The position numbers and the translations under genes were made by a program. Under the pieces are notes generated by a model. It searched no databases. It was not told where the DNA came from and was given only the letters and a program-made list of their open reading frames with translations. A stretch of DNA of 45,094 nucleotides from Desulfuromonas sp. CSMB_57 (GTDB lineage: Bacteria > Desulfobacterota > Desulfuromonadia > Desulfuromonadales > Syntrophotaleaceae): assembly GCF_020194955.2 (NCBI RefSeq), contig NZ_JAFCIY020000020.1, positions 1 through 45,094 on the forward strand, in the 5' to 3' direction. Of this stretch, positions 27,129-35,073 are shown in pieces. The first letter of the stretch is position 1. Every line of letters begins with the position of its first letter.

Positions 27129-27608
27129 GTGATACCAAAACAACAGGTAGAGAAACGCGTTGCGGATTCTCTTGAGATCTGCCGTCGGCAGGGCGTCAAG
27201 GCAACTCATCAACGAACCGAGATTCTTCGGGAGTTGGCCGGTAGCGAGGAACACCCCGATGCCGAGACGATCCTCACCCGTGTGCGACAGAGGGTCCCTA
27301 CCATCTCGGTCGACACTATTTATCGAACATTGAGACTGCTCGAAGATAGCGGCGTCATAGCCCGCGTGGGCTCCATGCGAGACAGAGCTCGTTTTGATGC
27401 CAACACGGATCGGCACCACCACTTCGTCTGCACGGAGTGCGAGATGATTGGCGACTTTTACAGCGACGCAATGGATCAGTTTCCGGTGCCTCAGGAGGTG
27501 TCCGAGATGGGCAGCGTCGAAGGGGTTTATGTCGAGTTGCGAGGGATCTGTCGGAAGTGCAAACAGAAAGCGATGAAGACTGAAGGTCGAACAGGAGAGA
27601 AACCATGA
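27129..27608 (+). CDS. Fur-family regulator, probably PerR-like
   Basis: A 159-residue metal-dependent repressor. The N-terminal winged helix (KATHQRTEILRELAG, and SVDTIYRTLRLLEDSGVI) is typical. The dimer half has RARFDANTDRHHHFVCTEC and CRKCKQK, giving two CxxC pairs for a structural zinc and a His-rich regulatory site. I prefer GTG 27129 with GGAG nine bases upstream over ATG 27114, which overlaps the end of the palindrome and has no ribosome site; the difference is five residues. A PerR-like identity is inferred from the box and from a possible KatG remnant just downstream. Confidence 0.87.
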   Translation: MIPKQQVEKRVADSLEICRRQGVKATHQRTEILRELAGSEEHPDAETILTRVRQRVPTISVDTIYRTLRLLEDSGVIARVGSMRDRARFDANTDRHHHFVCTECEMIGDFYSDAMDQFPVPQEVSEMGSVEGVYVELRGICRKCKQKAMKTEGRTGEKP

Positions 27609-27688
27609 GCAGCGAAATGAAGTGTCCGGCGACAGGAAAGTACCACGCGCAGCCGGTCGGAAAGTCCGCAATACGAAAGGAGGTTTGA
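27605..27688 (+). pseudogene. Truncated gene start after the Fur-family gene
   Basis: A 27-codon frame beginning MSSEMKCPATGK with GGAGA upstream and an ATGA overlap with the regulator stop. The KCP-x-TG text resembles the N-terminus of catalase-peroxidases, the classic partner of PerR-like regulators. The frame ends after SAIRKEV; right after that AAAGGAGG precedes ATGGGATAA, an aborted second start. Two truncated starts in a row look like deletion scars. Confidence 0.4.
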
Positions 27689-27771
27689 ATGGGATAAAGT
27701 GTGTCTAAGTGTGTTGGGTTTGTCCATTGGAAAGTTTATCAGTCGGTAAAACCAATCTATGAGGAGATCAC

Positions 27772-28260
27772 ATGGAAAAGTACACATCAATTGTAAACCT
27801 TGACTTCCAGTACGCCCATAGGTTTATGAAATGGCCGCGAGAAGCAAAGCACCTCCACGGGCACTCAGGTCTTTTAACGATTGAACTTGAAAACAGTGTC
27901 GACCCGGTAACCGGCTTTGCACACTCTTGTAAAGATGGATTCAAGAAGGCATGGGAGGTGTGCGATCATTTCCACCATGCCACATTATTTCAAGAAGGCG
28001 ATCCGCTTCTTGACGCGGTTATTGCCGTATACAAAAAGGAAGGCATCAATAACGATCCAGAGCATTGTGTTCCTCTTAAAAAGATTGACCACGCACTTGC
28101 TTGGTCTTACCCGGAATACAGGATAGTTGTCACAAAGAAAGTTTCGACTTGTGAGAATCTTTGCGAGCTTTTTTACGAACTTCTTAAAGACAAGATGCCC
28201 ATAAAAAAAATAACGTTCCGTTCATCTTCCATGAATGCAGCGTCGAAAGAGTTTAAGTAA
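27772..28260 (+). CDS. 6-pyruvoyl/6-carboxy-tetrahydropterin-synthase-like protein (QueD-like)
   Basis: 162 residues with the PTPS/QueD fold. Zinc ligands are seen as the His in FQYAHRF and both His of LHGHS; the strand ITIELENSVDPVTGF and CDHFHH (Asp-His pair) follow family order. The catalytic Cys that precedes HGH in QueD (K-C-G-R-L-H-G-H) is missing: the text is REAKHLHGHS. The late Glu (V-x-E-T/S) reads FRSSSMN. The family makes pterin or 7-deazaguanine precursors, but with both residues changed the reaction here is doubtful. GAGGAG lies before the ATG. AT-rich codon use sets it apart from the core genes. Confidence 0.78.
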   Translation: MEKYTSIVNLDFQYAHRFMKWPREAKHLHGHSGLLTIELENSVDPVTGFAHSCKDGFKKAWEVCDHFHHATLFQEGDPLLDAVIAVYKKEGINNDPEHCVPLKKIDHALAWSYPEYRIVVTKKVSTCENLCELFYELLKDKMPIKKITFRSSSMNAASKEFK

Positions 28261-28400
28261 GAGCACAAATATGAGCCAACAACAGCGACGGGTTACGATA
28301 GGTTCAAAGGGTCGTTAAGGAAAACCAACAACCCTGTCCGACAACCTACTGCTCCCTGAACAGTTTCCCCCATTTTCAATCTGCGGATATTTTAGACACG

Positions 28401-28441
28401 AAAAAGGGCCGTTTTCATCCTCTGGTGAAGCGGCCCTTTTT
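28401..28441 (+). terminator. Bidirectional terminator hairpin, copy 2 of a duplicated element
   Basis: AAAAAGGGCCG (28401-28411) pairs with CGGCCCTTTTT (28431-28441), with an inner TTCA/TGAA stem as in the copy at 26851. Located about 140 bases after the QueD-like gene. Confidence 0.8.
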
Positions 28442-28468
28442 CGCAGGTCACGTTCTTAAGAACATCGA

Positions 28469-28508
28469 ACGGCCCAACCTGTTTCCCATAGGTTGGGCCG
28501 TCTTATAT
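28469..28508 (+). terminator. Rho-independent terminator
   Basis: ACGGCCCAACCT (28469-28480) and AGGTTGGGCCGT (28490-28501) form a perfect 12-bp stem with loop GTTTCCCAT, then a T-rich tail CTTATATTTTTT. Confidence 0.75.
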
Positions 28509-28621
28509 TTTTTCCCAAAGTGGTTGTCAGATTATCCAAGACTTATCAGACAATAGGAGGGGAACCGAGAGGACTGGCTTCCAGCAATGACAGGTCAAAA
28601 TGACAAGCATAGAATGGAAGG

Positions 28622-28966
28622 TTGAAGGCAAAGAAAGTGCCAGTTTCCTCTGGAGATATCTATCCGGAAACCAAATATTTTCTCGAGTTTCCTGCCGGCT
28701 CCTTGGCGGTAGGGGATGAGGCGCCGCAAAAAATTGTCGTCTTGGGTTTTGAGACAGGGGAATTGACGGCGTTATCGCCAACGGACTGCGTCAAGGATCG
28801 ATTGGCCACCTATTTCCATTGGAATGATCGTCAGTGCCTGGAACAGACTCTCCTGGTTGCATGCGCCTCTGATATCGATTTTGTTGAAATCGAGCGGTGG
28901 TCTTTAAAGGAAGGCCACGAAAAAAAGTTACACCATTTCCGGGTTCTCCTGCAGGAGAGAGGGTAA
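28622..28966 (+). pseudogene. C-terminal fragment of a nucleotidyltransferase-like accessory protein
   Basis: 114 residues from a TTG. The stretch YFLEFPAGSLAVGDE, then LSPTDCVKDRLATYFHWNDR with QCLEQTLLVA, is a signature I know from uncharacterised proteins of defence or mobile neighbourhoods that carry a nucleotidyltransferase-type N-terminus. That N-terminal half is absent; upstream frames give no matching text and no good start. I read it as a 5'-truncated gene, with family naming tentative. Confidence 0.5.
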
Positions 28967-29052
28967 AGTAAAGATGCTGCAGGGGAATTTCCAGCTTATT
29001 CCTATTTGGGAGGGCTTTGTGGTTGTCCAGCAAAGGGATAAAGGGAGCCCTC

Positions 29053-29835
29053 ATGAATGAGTCCGACCCCCGTTTCTGGCAGATATTTTTTGAGGTTTTT
29101 GAGAGCTTGCCCAGGCAAGGGCCGGGTAATCGTGATTGCGACGCACGAGCTCTCCGTTTTTGCGAGGGACTTCCTTCTGCACCTGTGATCTTGGATTTGG
29201 GCTGCGGGGTCGGCGGTCAGACGATGCACCTCGCCGAGTTGACGACGGGCTCCATCGTGGCCATCGACAGCCATCCTCCCAGCATCGAGCGGCTGAAGAC
29301 GACAATTGCTGTGCGAGGTCTTTCGCAACGAGTCCAGGCGCAGGTTGGCGATATGGCGCATCCCGGCCTGCCCCCGGAAAGCTTCGACCTGATCTGGTCA
29401 GAGGGCGCGCTCTACAATATCGGGCTTGGCAACGCCCTGGGTATCTGCCATGGATTGCTGCGCCCCGGCGGCTATCTTGCTTTCACCGACGCGGTCTGGC
29501 GCAAGGAAAACCCGCCATGCGAGGTCAAGGCAAGCTTCGCTCTGGATTACCCAACCATGGGCACGGCCACTGATGTGGTGGCGGCCATCCAGCACCGCGG
29601 CTTTGAGTTTATTGGCCGCTTCACCCTGCCGGATGATGCCTGGTGGGGCGACTTCTACTCGCCGATGGAACTGCGACTCAAGGAGTTACGCGGCAAGTAT
29701 GACAACGATGCCGACGCGCTTGCCATACTCGACCAACTAGCGCTGGAGCCCGAAATGCACCGCAGATACTCAGATTACTACGGCTATGAATTCTTCGTCG
29801 CACGCCGCCCAGGCCCCGGAAGGTTAACAACATGA
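29053..29835 (+). CDS. Class I SAM-dependent methyltransferase
   Basis: 260 residues. Motif I ILDLGCGVGGQTMHLAEL binds S-adenosylmethionine; the acidic end of strand 2 is VAIDSHPP; motif IV-like FDLIWSEGALYNIGL and the LLRPGGYLAFTDA loop follow. The C-terminal part (about 150-255) has a long acidic helix and a Tyr-rich end (YSDYYGYEFFVAR). The WSEGA motif is seen in small-molecule methyltransferases. ATG 29053 with AAAGGGAG upstream is preferred over 29017. Substrate unknown. Confidence 0.87.
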   Translation: MNESDPRFWQIFFEVFESLPRQGPGNRDCDARALRFCEGLPSAPVILDLGCGVGGQTMHLAELTTGSIVAIDSHPPSIERLKTTIAVRGLSQRVQAQVGDMAHPGLPPESFDLIWSEGALYNIGLGNALGICHGLLRPGGYLAFTDAVWRKENPPCEVKASFALDYPTMGTATDVVAAIQHRGFEFIGRFTLPDDAWWGDFYSPMELRLKELRGKYDNDADALAILDQLALEPEMHRRYSDYYGYEFFVARRPGPGRLTT

Positions 29836-29851
29836 ATCGTTCGTATTGGAA

Positions 29852-30589
29852 ATGAAAGACACCTGTCACCTCTACACGGACCTGGCATGGCTGTGGCCCC
29901 TGTGGGGCGATGCCGCCACTGAATACGCGCACTATTGCCGGCACGTCACGGCTCTGATTCATCAGTACGCCAAGCGCCCGACAACCACCTTGCTGGACAT
30001 CGGGTGCGGGGGCGGAAAGAACGTCCTGAACCTGAAGCGGCAGTTCGACGTTACGGGTGTCGATTTGAGTGCCGCCATGCTTGCCCAGGCGAAGGAACTG
30101 AATCCGGAGTGCGCCTTCGTCCAGGGCGATATGCGGACCTGCAGGCTCGGCAGGACTTTTGATGCCGTGCTGATGGACGATGCCATCTCATACATGAGTT
30201 GCCTGACGGACTTCGTGGCAGCATTCCGCACCGCCCATGCCCATCTGAACCCCGGCGGCGTTCTGGTCGCCACACCGGACGTGACCACCGAGACCTTCCA
30301 GCAGAACAGGACCAGCACCACCTCGGCCACACGGGACGGCTTGGACGTTGTCTTCGTCGAGAACGTCTATGACCCCGACCCCACGGATGAACAGTATGAA
30401 ACGACGGTCCTCTACCTGATTCGCGATCACGGCCGCCTGCGAATTGAGACCGACCACTGGACCATGGGGATATTTCCCCTGGAAACTTGGAGACAGGTTC
30501 TGCGCGAAACGGGTTTCGAGGTGCATGAGGGAAGGTACTCTCCGGGAGAGGATGAGTACACGGTGTTCGCCTGCATTAAAGCAGGGTGA
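29852..30589 (+). CDS. Class I SAM-dependent methyltransferase
   Basis: 245 residues. An N-terminal [12 protein letters not shown] segment is followed by motif [30 protein letters not shown] (strand 2 and helix), the motif QGDMRTCRL and the [13 protein letters not shown] loop. The family modifies small molecules or proteins; no substrate can be read. It starts 16 bases after the preceding methyltransferase and they likely form a two-gene unit, though they are not close copies. An in-frame TTG at 29846 is an alternative start. Confidence 0.87.
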   Translation: MKDTCHLYTDLAWLWPLWGDAATEYAHYCRHVTALIHQYAKRPTTTLLDIGCGGGKNVLNLKRQFDVTGVDLSAAMLAQAKELNPECAFVQGDMRTCRLGRTFDAVLMDDAISYMSCLTDFVAAFRTAHAHLNPGGVLVATPDVTTETFQQNRTSTTSATRDGLDVVFVENVYDPDPTDEQYETTVLYLIRDHGRLRIETDHWTMGIFPLETWRQVLRETGFEVHEGRYSPGEDEYTVFACIKAG

Positions 30590-30951
30590 AAACAATTGTC
30601 GAGCGGCTATTGCCACAATTTGCCGAGGCCGGCCATTTGCTGATCGATGCCGGCCCGGAATTGCTGGCTTTTGCCGATTCCCCGCAGAAACACTGGTGGC
30701 AGATCTGGTCCAACAACCCGCAGGAGCGACTCAACCGGGAAATTCGCCGCCGCACCGATGTGGTGGGCATTTTCCCGAACCGCACGGCCAGCATTCGCTT
30801 GGTCGGTTCGGTCCTAGCCGAACAGAACGATGAATAGGCAGTCAGTCGCCGGTACATGAGCCTGGAATCCATCGCAGAAGCGATCCAGGGCCAGCAAATA
30901 ACAAAAACCGAAGAGCCTGAAGACTCCCAAGCTCTTCCCTCAGCCGCATAA
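30586..30951 (+). pseudogene. IS256-family transposase C-terminal remnant
   Basis: The text [37 protein letters not shown] and VLAEQNDE is the C-terminus of Mutator/IS256 transposases. It then hits a TAG (30835-30837) where the family has Trp (D-E-W), i.e. a TGG-to-TAG change. The frame continues with AVSRRYMSLESIA to 30949, again family text. The N-terminal two thirds including the catalytic Asp residues are missing, and the remnant abuts the end of the methyltransferase gene. Confidence 0.88.
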
Positions 30952-31022
30952 GTTAAACCGGAGCATGACCCCGGTGGCTTCTTACACCACTTGACAGGAC
31001 GTGACCCGGCCCGCGCTCCTTG

Positions 31023-31193
31023 TATGCCGGCTCCGCAGCCGAACGCAGTATCGACAAGCCGCGCATCATCGGCCTTATGGGTCATGCAGACAAAGACATG
31101 ATCAACCGCAGGTACGGGAAGTACGTCAATGGACTTGAAAAGGACCGGAAGGCGATCAAGGAGTTTTACGGTGAGGACTTCTGGGGAGAATGA
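31023..31193 (+). pseudogene. Tyrosine integrase C-terminal remnant at tRNA-Ser
   Basis: 56 codons: YAGSAAERSIDKPRIIGL, MGHADKDMINRRYGKYV and ending KEFYGEDFWGE. The LMGHA box and the Tyr in RRYGKYV match the catalytic end of tyrosine recombinases; the rest of the gene is lost. It lies 85 bases from the 3' end of tRNA-Ser(CGA), the spacing expected for an integrase beside its tRNA att site. Confidence 0.8.
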
Positions 31194-31199
31194 TAAGGG

Positions 31200-31234
31200 A
31201 ACGGCCGCCCCGATTGCTCGGAGCGGCCGTTTTT
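31200..31234. terminator. Terminator hairpin between integrase remnant and tRNA-Ser
   Basis: AACGGCCGC (31200-31208) and GCGGCCGTT (31223-31231) form a 9-bp stem followed by T's on the plus strand. It could serve the integrase remnant, or the tRNA in the other direction. Confidence 0.65.
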
Positions 31235-31278
31235 CCAGGAAAGTTTCAGGAAAGTTTCCCCTAAGTGCTTGTTTTTAC

Positions 31279-31366
31279 TGGCGGAGGGGGTGGGATTCGA
31301 ACCCACGGTACCTTGCGGTACAACAGATTTCGAGTCTGTCACCTTCGACCTCTCGGACACCCCTCC
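31279..31366 (-). tRNA. tRNA-Ser(CGA)
   Basis: A complete class II tRNA with a long variable arm (TGTACCGCAAGGTAC). Acceptor GGAGGGG pairs with CCCCTCC, the T loop is TTCGAAT and CCA is encoded. The anticodon loop CTCGAAA gives CGA, reading UCG serine codons. The integrase remnant sits at its 3' side. Confidence 0.95.
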
Positions 31367-31406
31367 GTGTAAGGCTGTTTATCCTAGCAAATTTCCGGCC
31401 CGTTGT

Positions 31407-31907
31407 TCAACTGCCAATATCGTTATTGCGGGCCATTTTTTTCTCCTGCCGCAACTGACGGAAAAATCCGCTCAAAAGTTCGGCGCATTCCTCGGCCAAC
31501 ACCCCTTCGGTGACCGCGACCCGGTGATTGAAACGATCGTCCCTGGACAAATCGTAGATGGAACCGACGGCACCAGCGCGGGGATCGCGCGGCCCGAACA
31601 CCAGGCGCGGAATGCGGGCCAGGATGATGGCGCCCATGCACATGACGCAGGGCTCCAGGGTCACGTAGAGGGTGGTGTCGAGCAGCCGCCAGTGACCGAT
31701 ACGGGCTGCGGCCTCGCGAATGGCGATCATCTCGGCGTGGGTGGTGGGGTCGTTGCTGGTTTCGCGCAGGTTGTGGCCGCGGCCGATCACCTCGCCGTCT
31801 TTGACGACGACGGCGCCGATGGGCACCTCTCCCCGACGGGCGGCAGCGCGCGCCTCTTCCAGGGCCGCTGCCATGAAAACTTGGTCCTGCCCTTGCTCAG
31901 CGTTCAC
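31407..31907 (-). CDS. tadA: TadA, tRNA-specific adenosine deaminase
   Basis: About 166 residues. The enzyme turns A34 of tRNA-Arg(ACG) into inosine. The zinc/catalytic motif THAEMIAI (His, Glu) and EPCVMCMGA (two Cys) are both intact, as is GAVVVKDGEVIGRGHN. GTG 31907 is my choice from family length; the longer TTG 31937 has no ribosome site, and neither start is well supported. The tRNA-Arg(ACG) substrate gene is nearby at 34662. Confidence 0.93.
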   Translation of the reverse strand: MNAEQGQDQVFMAAALEEARAAARRGEVPIGAVVVKDGEVIGRGHNLRETSNDPTTHAEMIAIREAAARIGHWRLLDTTLYVTLEPCVMCMGAIILARIPRLVFGPRDPRAGAVGSIYDLSRDDRFNHRVAVTEGVLAEECAELLSGFFRQLRQEKKMARNNDIGS

Positions 31908-32040
31908 GGCTTCCGCATCCGATTTGCCCGAGTGCAATCACGATTGGCACAGCCATTCTGCTCGGCCGGCCCGGAGGGCGTTGATAACATGAAAGGGATT
32001 GCCGCTACAAGGAATTTCAGCTTGTGCGGTGACCATCCTA

Positions 32041-34500
32041 TCATGCCGGCTCCGAAGTTTCGGCCAAAACTTCGCTGACCGCCCGGCCCAATTCCGGCAG
32101 GCTGAAGGGCTTGGAAATGGCGTTTCGGAATCCGAAATCCCGATAGTGGGCCAGCACCGGATCATCGGAATAGCCGCTGGAGACGATCACCTTCGCGGAA
32201 GGATCGATGGCCAGGATCTCCTTGACGGCCTGCTGCCCTCCCATGCCGCCGGGGATGGTCAGATCCATGATGGTGACCACCACGGGCTGCCCCCGTTCAC
32301 GCAGTTCACGGAACATCCGCACCGCCTCATGACCATCCGCGGCAAGCAGCACATCGTATCCCAGATGGGTCAGCAACAGCCTGGCCATGTCCCGAATCAT
32401 CTTTTCATCGTCCATGACCAGCACCGTACCGCTGCCATGCCCGGGAACCGGCGCCGGGCCGTCCTGTAAAACGGCCGCAGTGCGATTGGCCGGCAGATAG
32501 ATGTCAAAGATGGCGCCTGCACCAGGCTCGGAATTGACGCGGATATAGCCGTCGTGCTTGCGGACGATGGAATGCACGATGGCCAAACCGAGGCCGCTGC
32601 CGCCCTGGCGGGTGGAAAAGAAGGGATCGAAAATGTCGTCCAGATGTTCCCGGCCGATACCCGGACCGTTGTCCTGCACCACAATCTTGACGTAATCCCG
32701 GTTTGTCAGATGCGGACATCCCTCTGCCGAAATATCATCGATATTGGCACATTCAATATCGATACAGCCGCCTTCCGGCATGGCCTGGCGGGCATTGATG
32801 ACCAGGTTCTGAATGACCTGGCCGATCTGACCGGCATCGACGTCCACCAGCCACAGGTTGTCGGGAAGGTGGAAATGACACGCCACGGTACTGCCATGAA
32901 GGGCAAAACCCGCGGCTTCCCGGATGATGCCGTCGATGGCGGTGGCCTTGCGCATCGGCTCTGCGCCCTTGGCAAAGGTCAGTAGTTGCTGCGTCAAATC
33001 GCGTGCCCGCCAGCAGGCCGTTTCCGCAGTTTCGAGCAGCGGCTCGGCGCGGTGGCCTGCGCCGACAAGCTGCATGGCAAGACTGACGTTGCCGACGATG
33101 GCGGTCAGTATATTGTTGAAATCGTGGGCGATGCCGCCGGCCAGGACCCCCAGGGATTCAAGTTTCTCGATGCGGCGCAGTTCCTGTTCCATGCGCAACT
33201 GGGCCGTAATATCGCGAAACACCAGGACGGTCCCGACAATATTACCCTGACGATCGCGCAGGGGAACCCCGCTATAGCTGAGGCTGCGCCGTCTCCCATC
33301 CCTGGCGACGAGCACCACATGTTTATCCTCGCCAAGGGACCGCCCCGCCGCCAACACCTGGAAAACGGGGTTGCCAAGCGGCTGCCCGGTTGAATCATCC
33401 AGCAACTGGAGCACCTGCTTCGCAGAGCAGCCCCTGGCCTCTTCTTGCCCCCAACCGGTCAGTTTTTCTCCGGTTTCATTGAGTAGAACGACTTTGCCGT
33501 CGTTGTCGGTGGTCATGACGCCTTCGCCGAGGCTGCGCAGGGTCACCAGCAGCCGCTCCCGCTCATCGGCCAATTCCTGCTCGATGACTTTCATGCGGGT
33601 AATATCACGGCTTATGCCCACCAGGCCCATAACCTCCCCGGTGGGACCGATCAGAGGCGTCTTCAGGGTGTCGAGCAGAACCCGGCGACCGTCCGCATAG
33701 GTGACCCATTCCTCATTGCGGCAAGGCTTGCCCTCAGCCAAAGCCGCCCGATCCCGGGCCCGAAACTGTCTGGCCGTTTCGTAGGGAAAAAAATCGAAGT
33801 CATTATGGCCCACGAGTTTTTCCCGGCTTTGGCCCGAGAATGCTTCAAAGGCAGCATTAGAACCCAGGTAAACGCTTTGGCAATCCTTGTAAAAAATCAG
33901 ATCCGGGATGGAATTGATCAAACTGTCCAACAGCGCCTTCTGATCACCCAACTCCCGTTGCGCAACTCTGGCTTCCTGCCGCGCAAGGCCCGAGTTCGCC
34001 ATCATGGCCGTAATCTGGGCGAGGAACCGCAGCATGCCGAGCAGCTGTTCTTCGCTGATGACCGGAACCTGGGCCAAGGCCTCGAGGTAGGCCGTTTCGT
34101 CGAATCCAAGCTGTCGGGCCTGGCGACGGAACCGGTCCACATCGGGAGGTTCCAGCAAGACCTGGCCGGCAAACAGGGTCGCCAGGTGGCAGCCCTGAAT
34201 GATGACCGGGGTACAGCCATCGACCAGGCCGTTGCCGCAGTGCGCAAAACGAATCTGACCGGTTTCGTTGAGACACTTGGACAGTTCGAAATCACTGGCA
34301 ATGCACAGCCACTCCGACTCCGGATTGATTCGATGAAACCCGGTACAGATTTCCCGCCATCCGCTGCGGACCAACATTTTTCCGCTTTTTTGATCGACCA
34401 GGCCGGTGGTAAACCCGGTCGCCTCGGAGAAATGCTCAAAGAGCTTTTGCAGTTCGGCAATGTCCACCAGATTCTGCAAGGACAGGTGTTCGTCGGTCAT
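32041..34500 (-). CDS. PocR-domain hybrid sensor histidine kinase
   Basis: 819 residues. The N-terminal PocR ligand-binding region (about 10-190; LVDIAELQKLFEHFSEATGF with several Cys) is followed by a short coiled coil. Two PAS domains (about 225-340 and 350-440) come next, then the HisKA phospho-His in GGIAHDFNNIL (about 458). The ATPase boxes are NLVINARQAMPEGG, DNGPGIG and GSGLGLAIVHSI. A C-terminal receiver has its Asp in TIMDLTIPGG (about 746) and SKPFSLPEL. PocR domains are thought to sense small hydrophobic ligands, as in propanediol regulation. GGAG lies five bases before ATG 34500; the longer frame to 34632 has no such support. No dedicated regulator gene is adjacent. Confidence 0.92.
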   Translation of the reverse strand: MTDEHLSLQNLVDIAELQKLFEHFSEATGFTTGLVDQKSGKMLVRSGWREICTGFHRINPESEWLCIASDFELSKCLNETGQIRFAHCGNGLVDGCTPVIIQGCHLATLFAGQVLLEPPDVDRFRRQARQLGFDETAYLEALAQVPVISEEQLLGMLRFLAQITAMMANSGLARQEARVAQRELGDQKALLDSLINSIPDLIFYKDCQSVYLGSNAAFEAFSGQSREKLVGHNDFDFFPYETARQFRARDRAALAEGKPCRNEEWVTYADGRRVLLDTLKTPLIGPTGEVMGLVGISRDITRMKVIEQELADERERLLVTLRSLGEGVMTTDNDGKVVLLNETGEKLTGWGQEEARGCSAKQVLQLLDDSTGQPLGNPVFQVLAAGRSLGEDKHVVLVARDGRRRSLSYSGVPLRDRQGNIVGTVLVFRDITAQLRMEQELRRIEKLESLGVLAGGIAHDFNNILTAIVGNVSLAMQLVGAGHRAEPLLETAETACWRARDLTQQLLTFAKGAEPMRKATAIDGIIREAAGFALHGSTVACHFHLPDNLWLVDVDAGQIGQVIQNLVINARQAMPEGGCIDIECANIDDISAEGCPHLTNRDYVKIVVQDNGPGIGREHLDDIFDPFFSTRQGGSGLGLAIVHSIVRKHDGYIRVNSEPGAGAIFDIYLPANRTAAVLQDGPAPVPGHGSGTVLVMDDEKMIRDMARLLLTHLGYDVLLAADGHEAVRMFRELRERGQPVVVTIMDLTIPGGMGGQQAVKEILAIDPSAKVIVSSGYSDDPVLAHYRDFGFRNAISKPFSLPELGRAVSEVLAETSEPA

Positions 34501-34614
34501 GAATGCTCCGGAAGAGGAAGATGCTTGGATTCGAATCGGCCGACTTGCGCACAACCTTGCGAGTTTAACACAAAACCCTTGAATCAAAAGCCAAGCACCA
34601 TGATTGCACCCCAA

Positions 34615-34652
34615 CGAAAAAAGCCTCAGCACCGTAAAGGTCTGAGGCTTTT
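34615..34652 (-). terminator. Terminator of the tRNA-Arg transcript
   Basis: AAAAGCCTCAG (34619-34629) pairs with CTGAGGCTTTT (34642-34652). On the minus strand this gives a hairpin followed by a T6 run, directly after tRNA-Arg. Confidence 0.8.
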
Positions 34653-34661
34653 CAATTTTAC

Positions 34662-34738
<77 letters not shown>

Positions 34739-34817
34739 GTATCGGGAGGCTATTTATCGCCGATTCCAAAATTTTTGTCAACTATTTTTCCGTCTCCCCA
34801 AGGGGAGGCCTGGTTAA

Positions 34818-34913
<96 letters not shown>

Positions 34914-34968
34914 GTGGTACATATTCAGTTGTAGCAGCTTGCTTCGCTTCGAATCCTTACAACGTTAA

Positions 34969-35054
34969 TGGCGGAGGAGGTAGGATTCGAACCCACGGTG
35001 CTTTCGCACAACGGTTTTCAAGACCGCCGCCTTAAACCACTCGGCCACTCCTCC
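34969..35054 (-). tRNA. tRNA-Ser(TGA)
   Basis: A class II tRNA with variable arm TGTGCGAAAGCAC, acceptor GGAGGAG/CTCCTCC, anticodon loop CTTGAAA (TGA, reads UCA and relatives) and encoded CCA. It lies 19 bases downstream of serS and is probably cotranscribed. Confidence 0.95.
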
Positions 35055-35073
35055 GTGGCTTGCCGTGACTATC

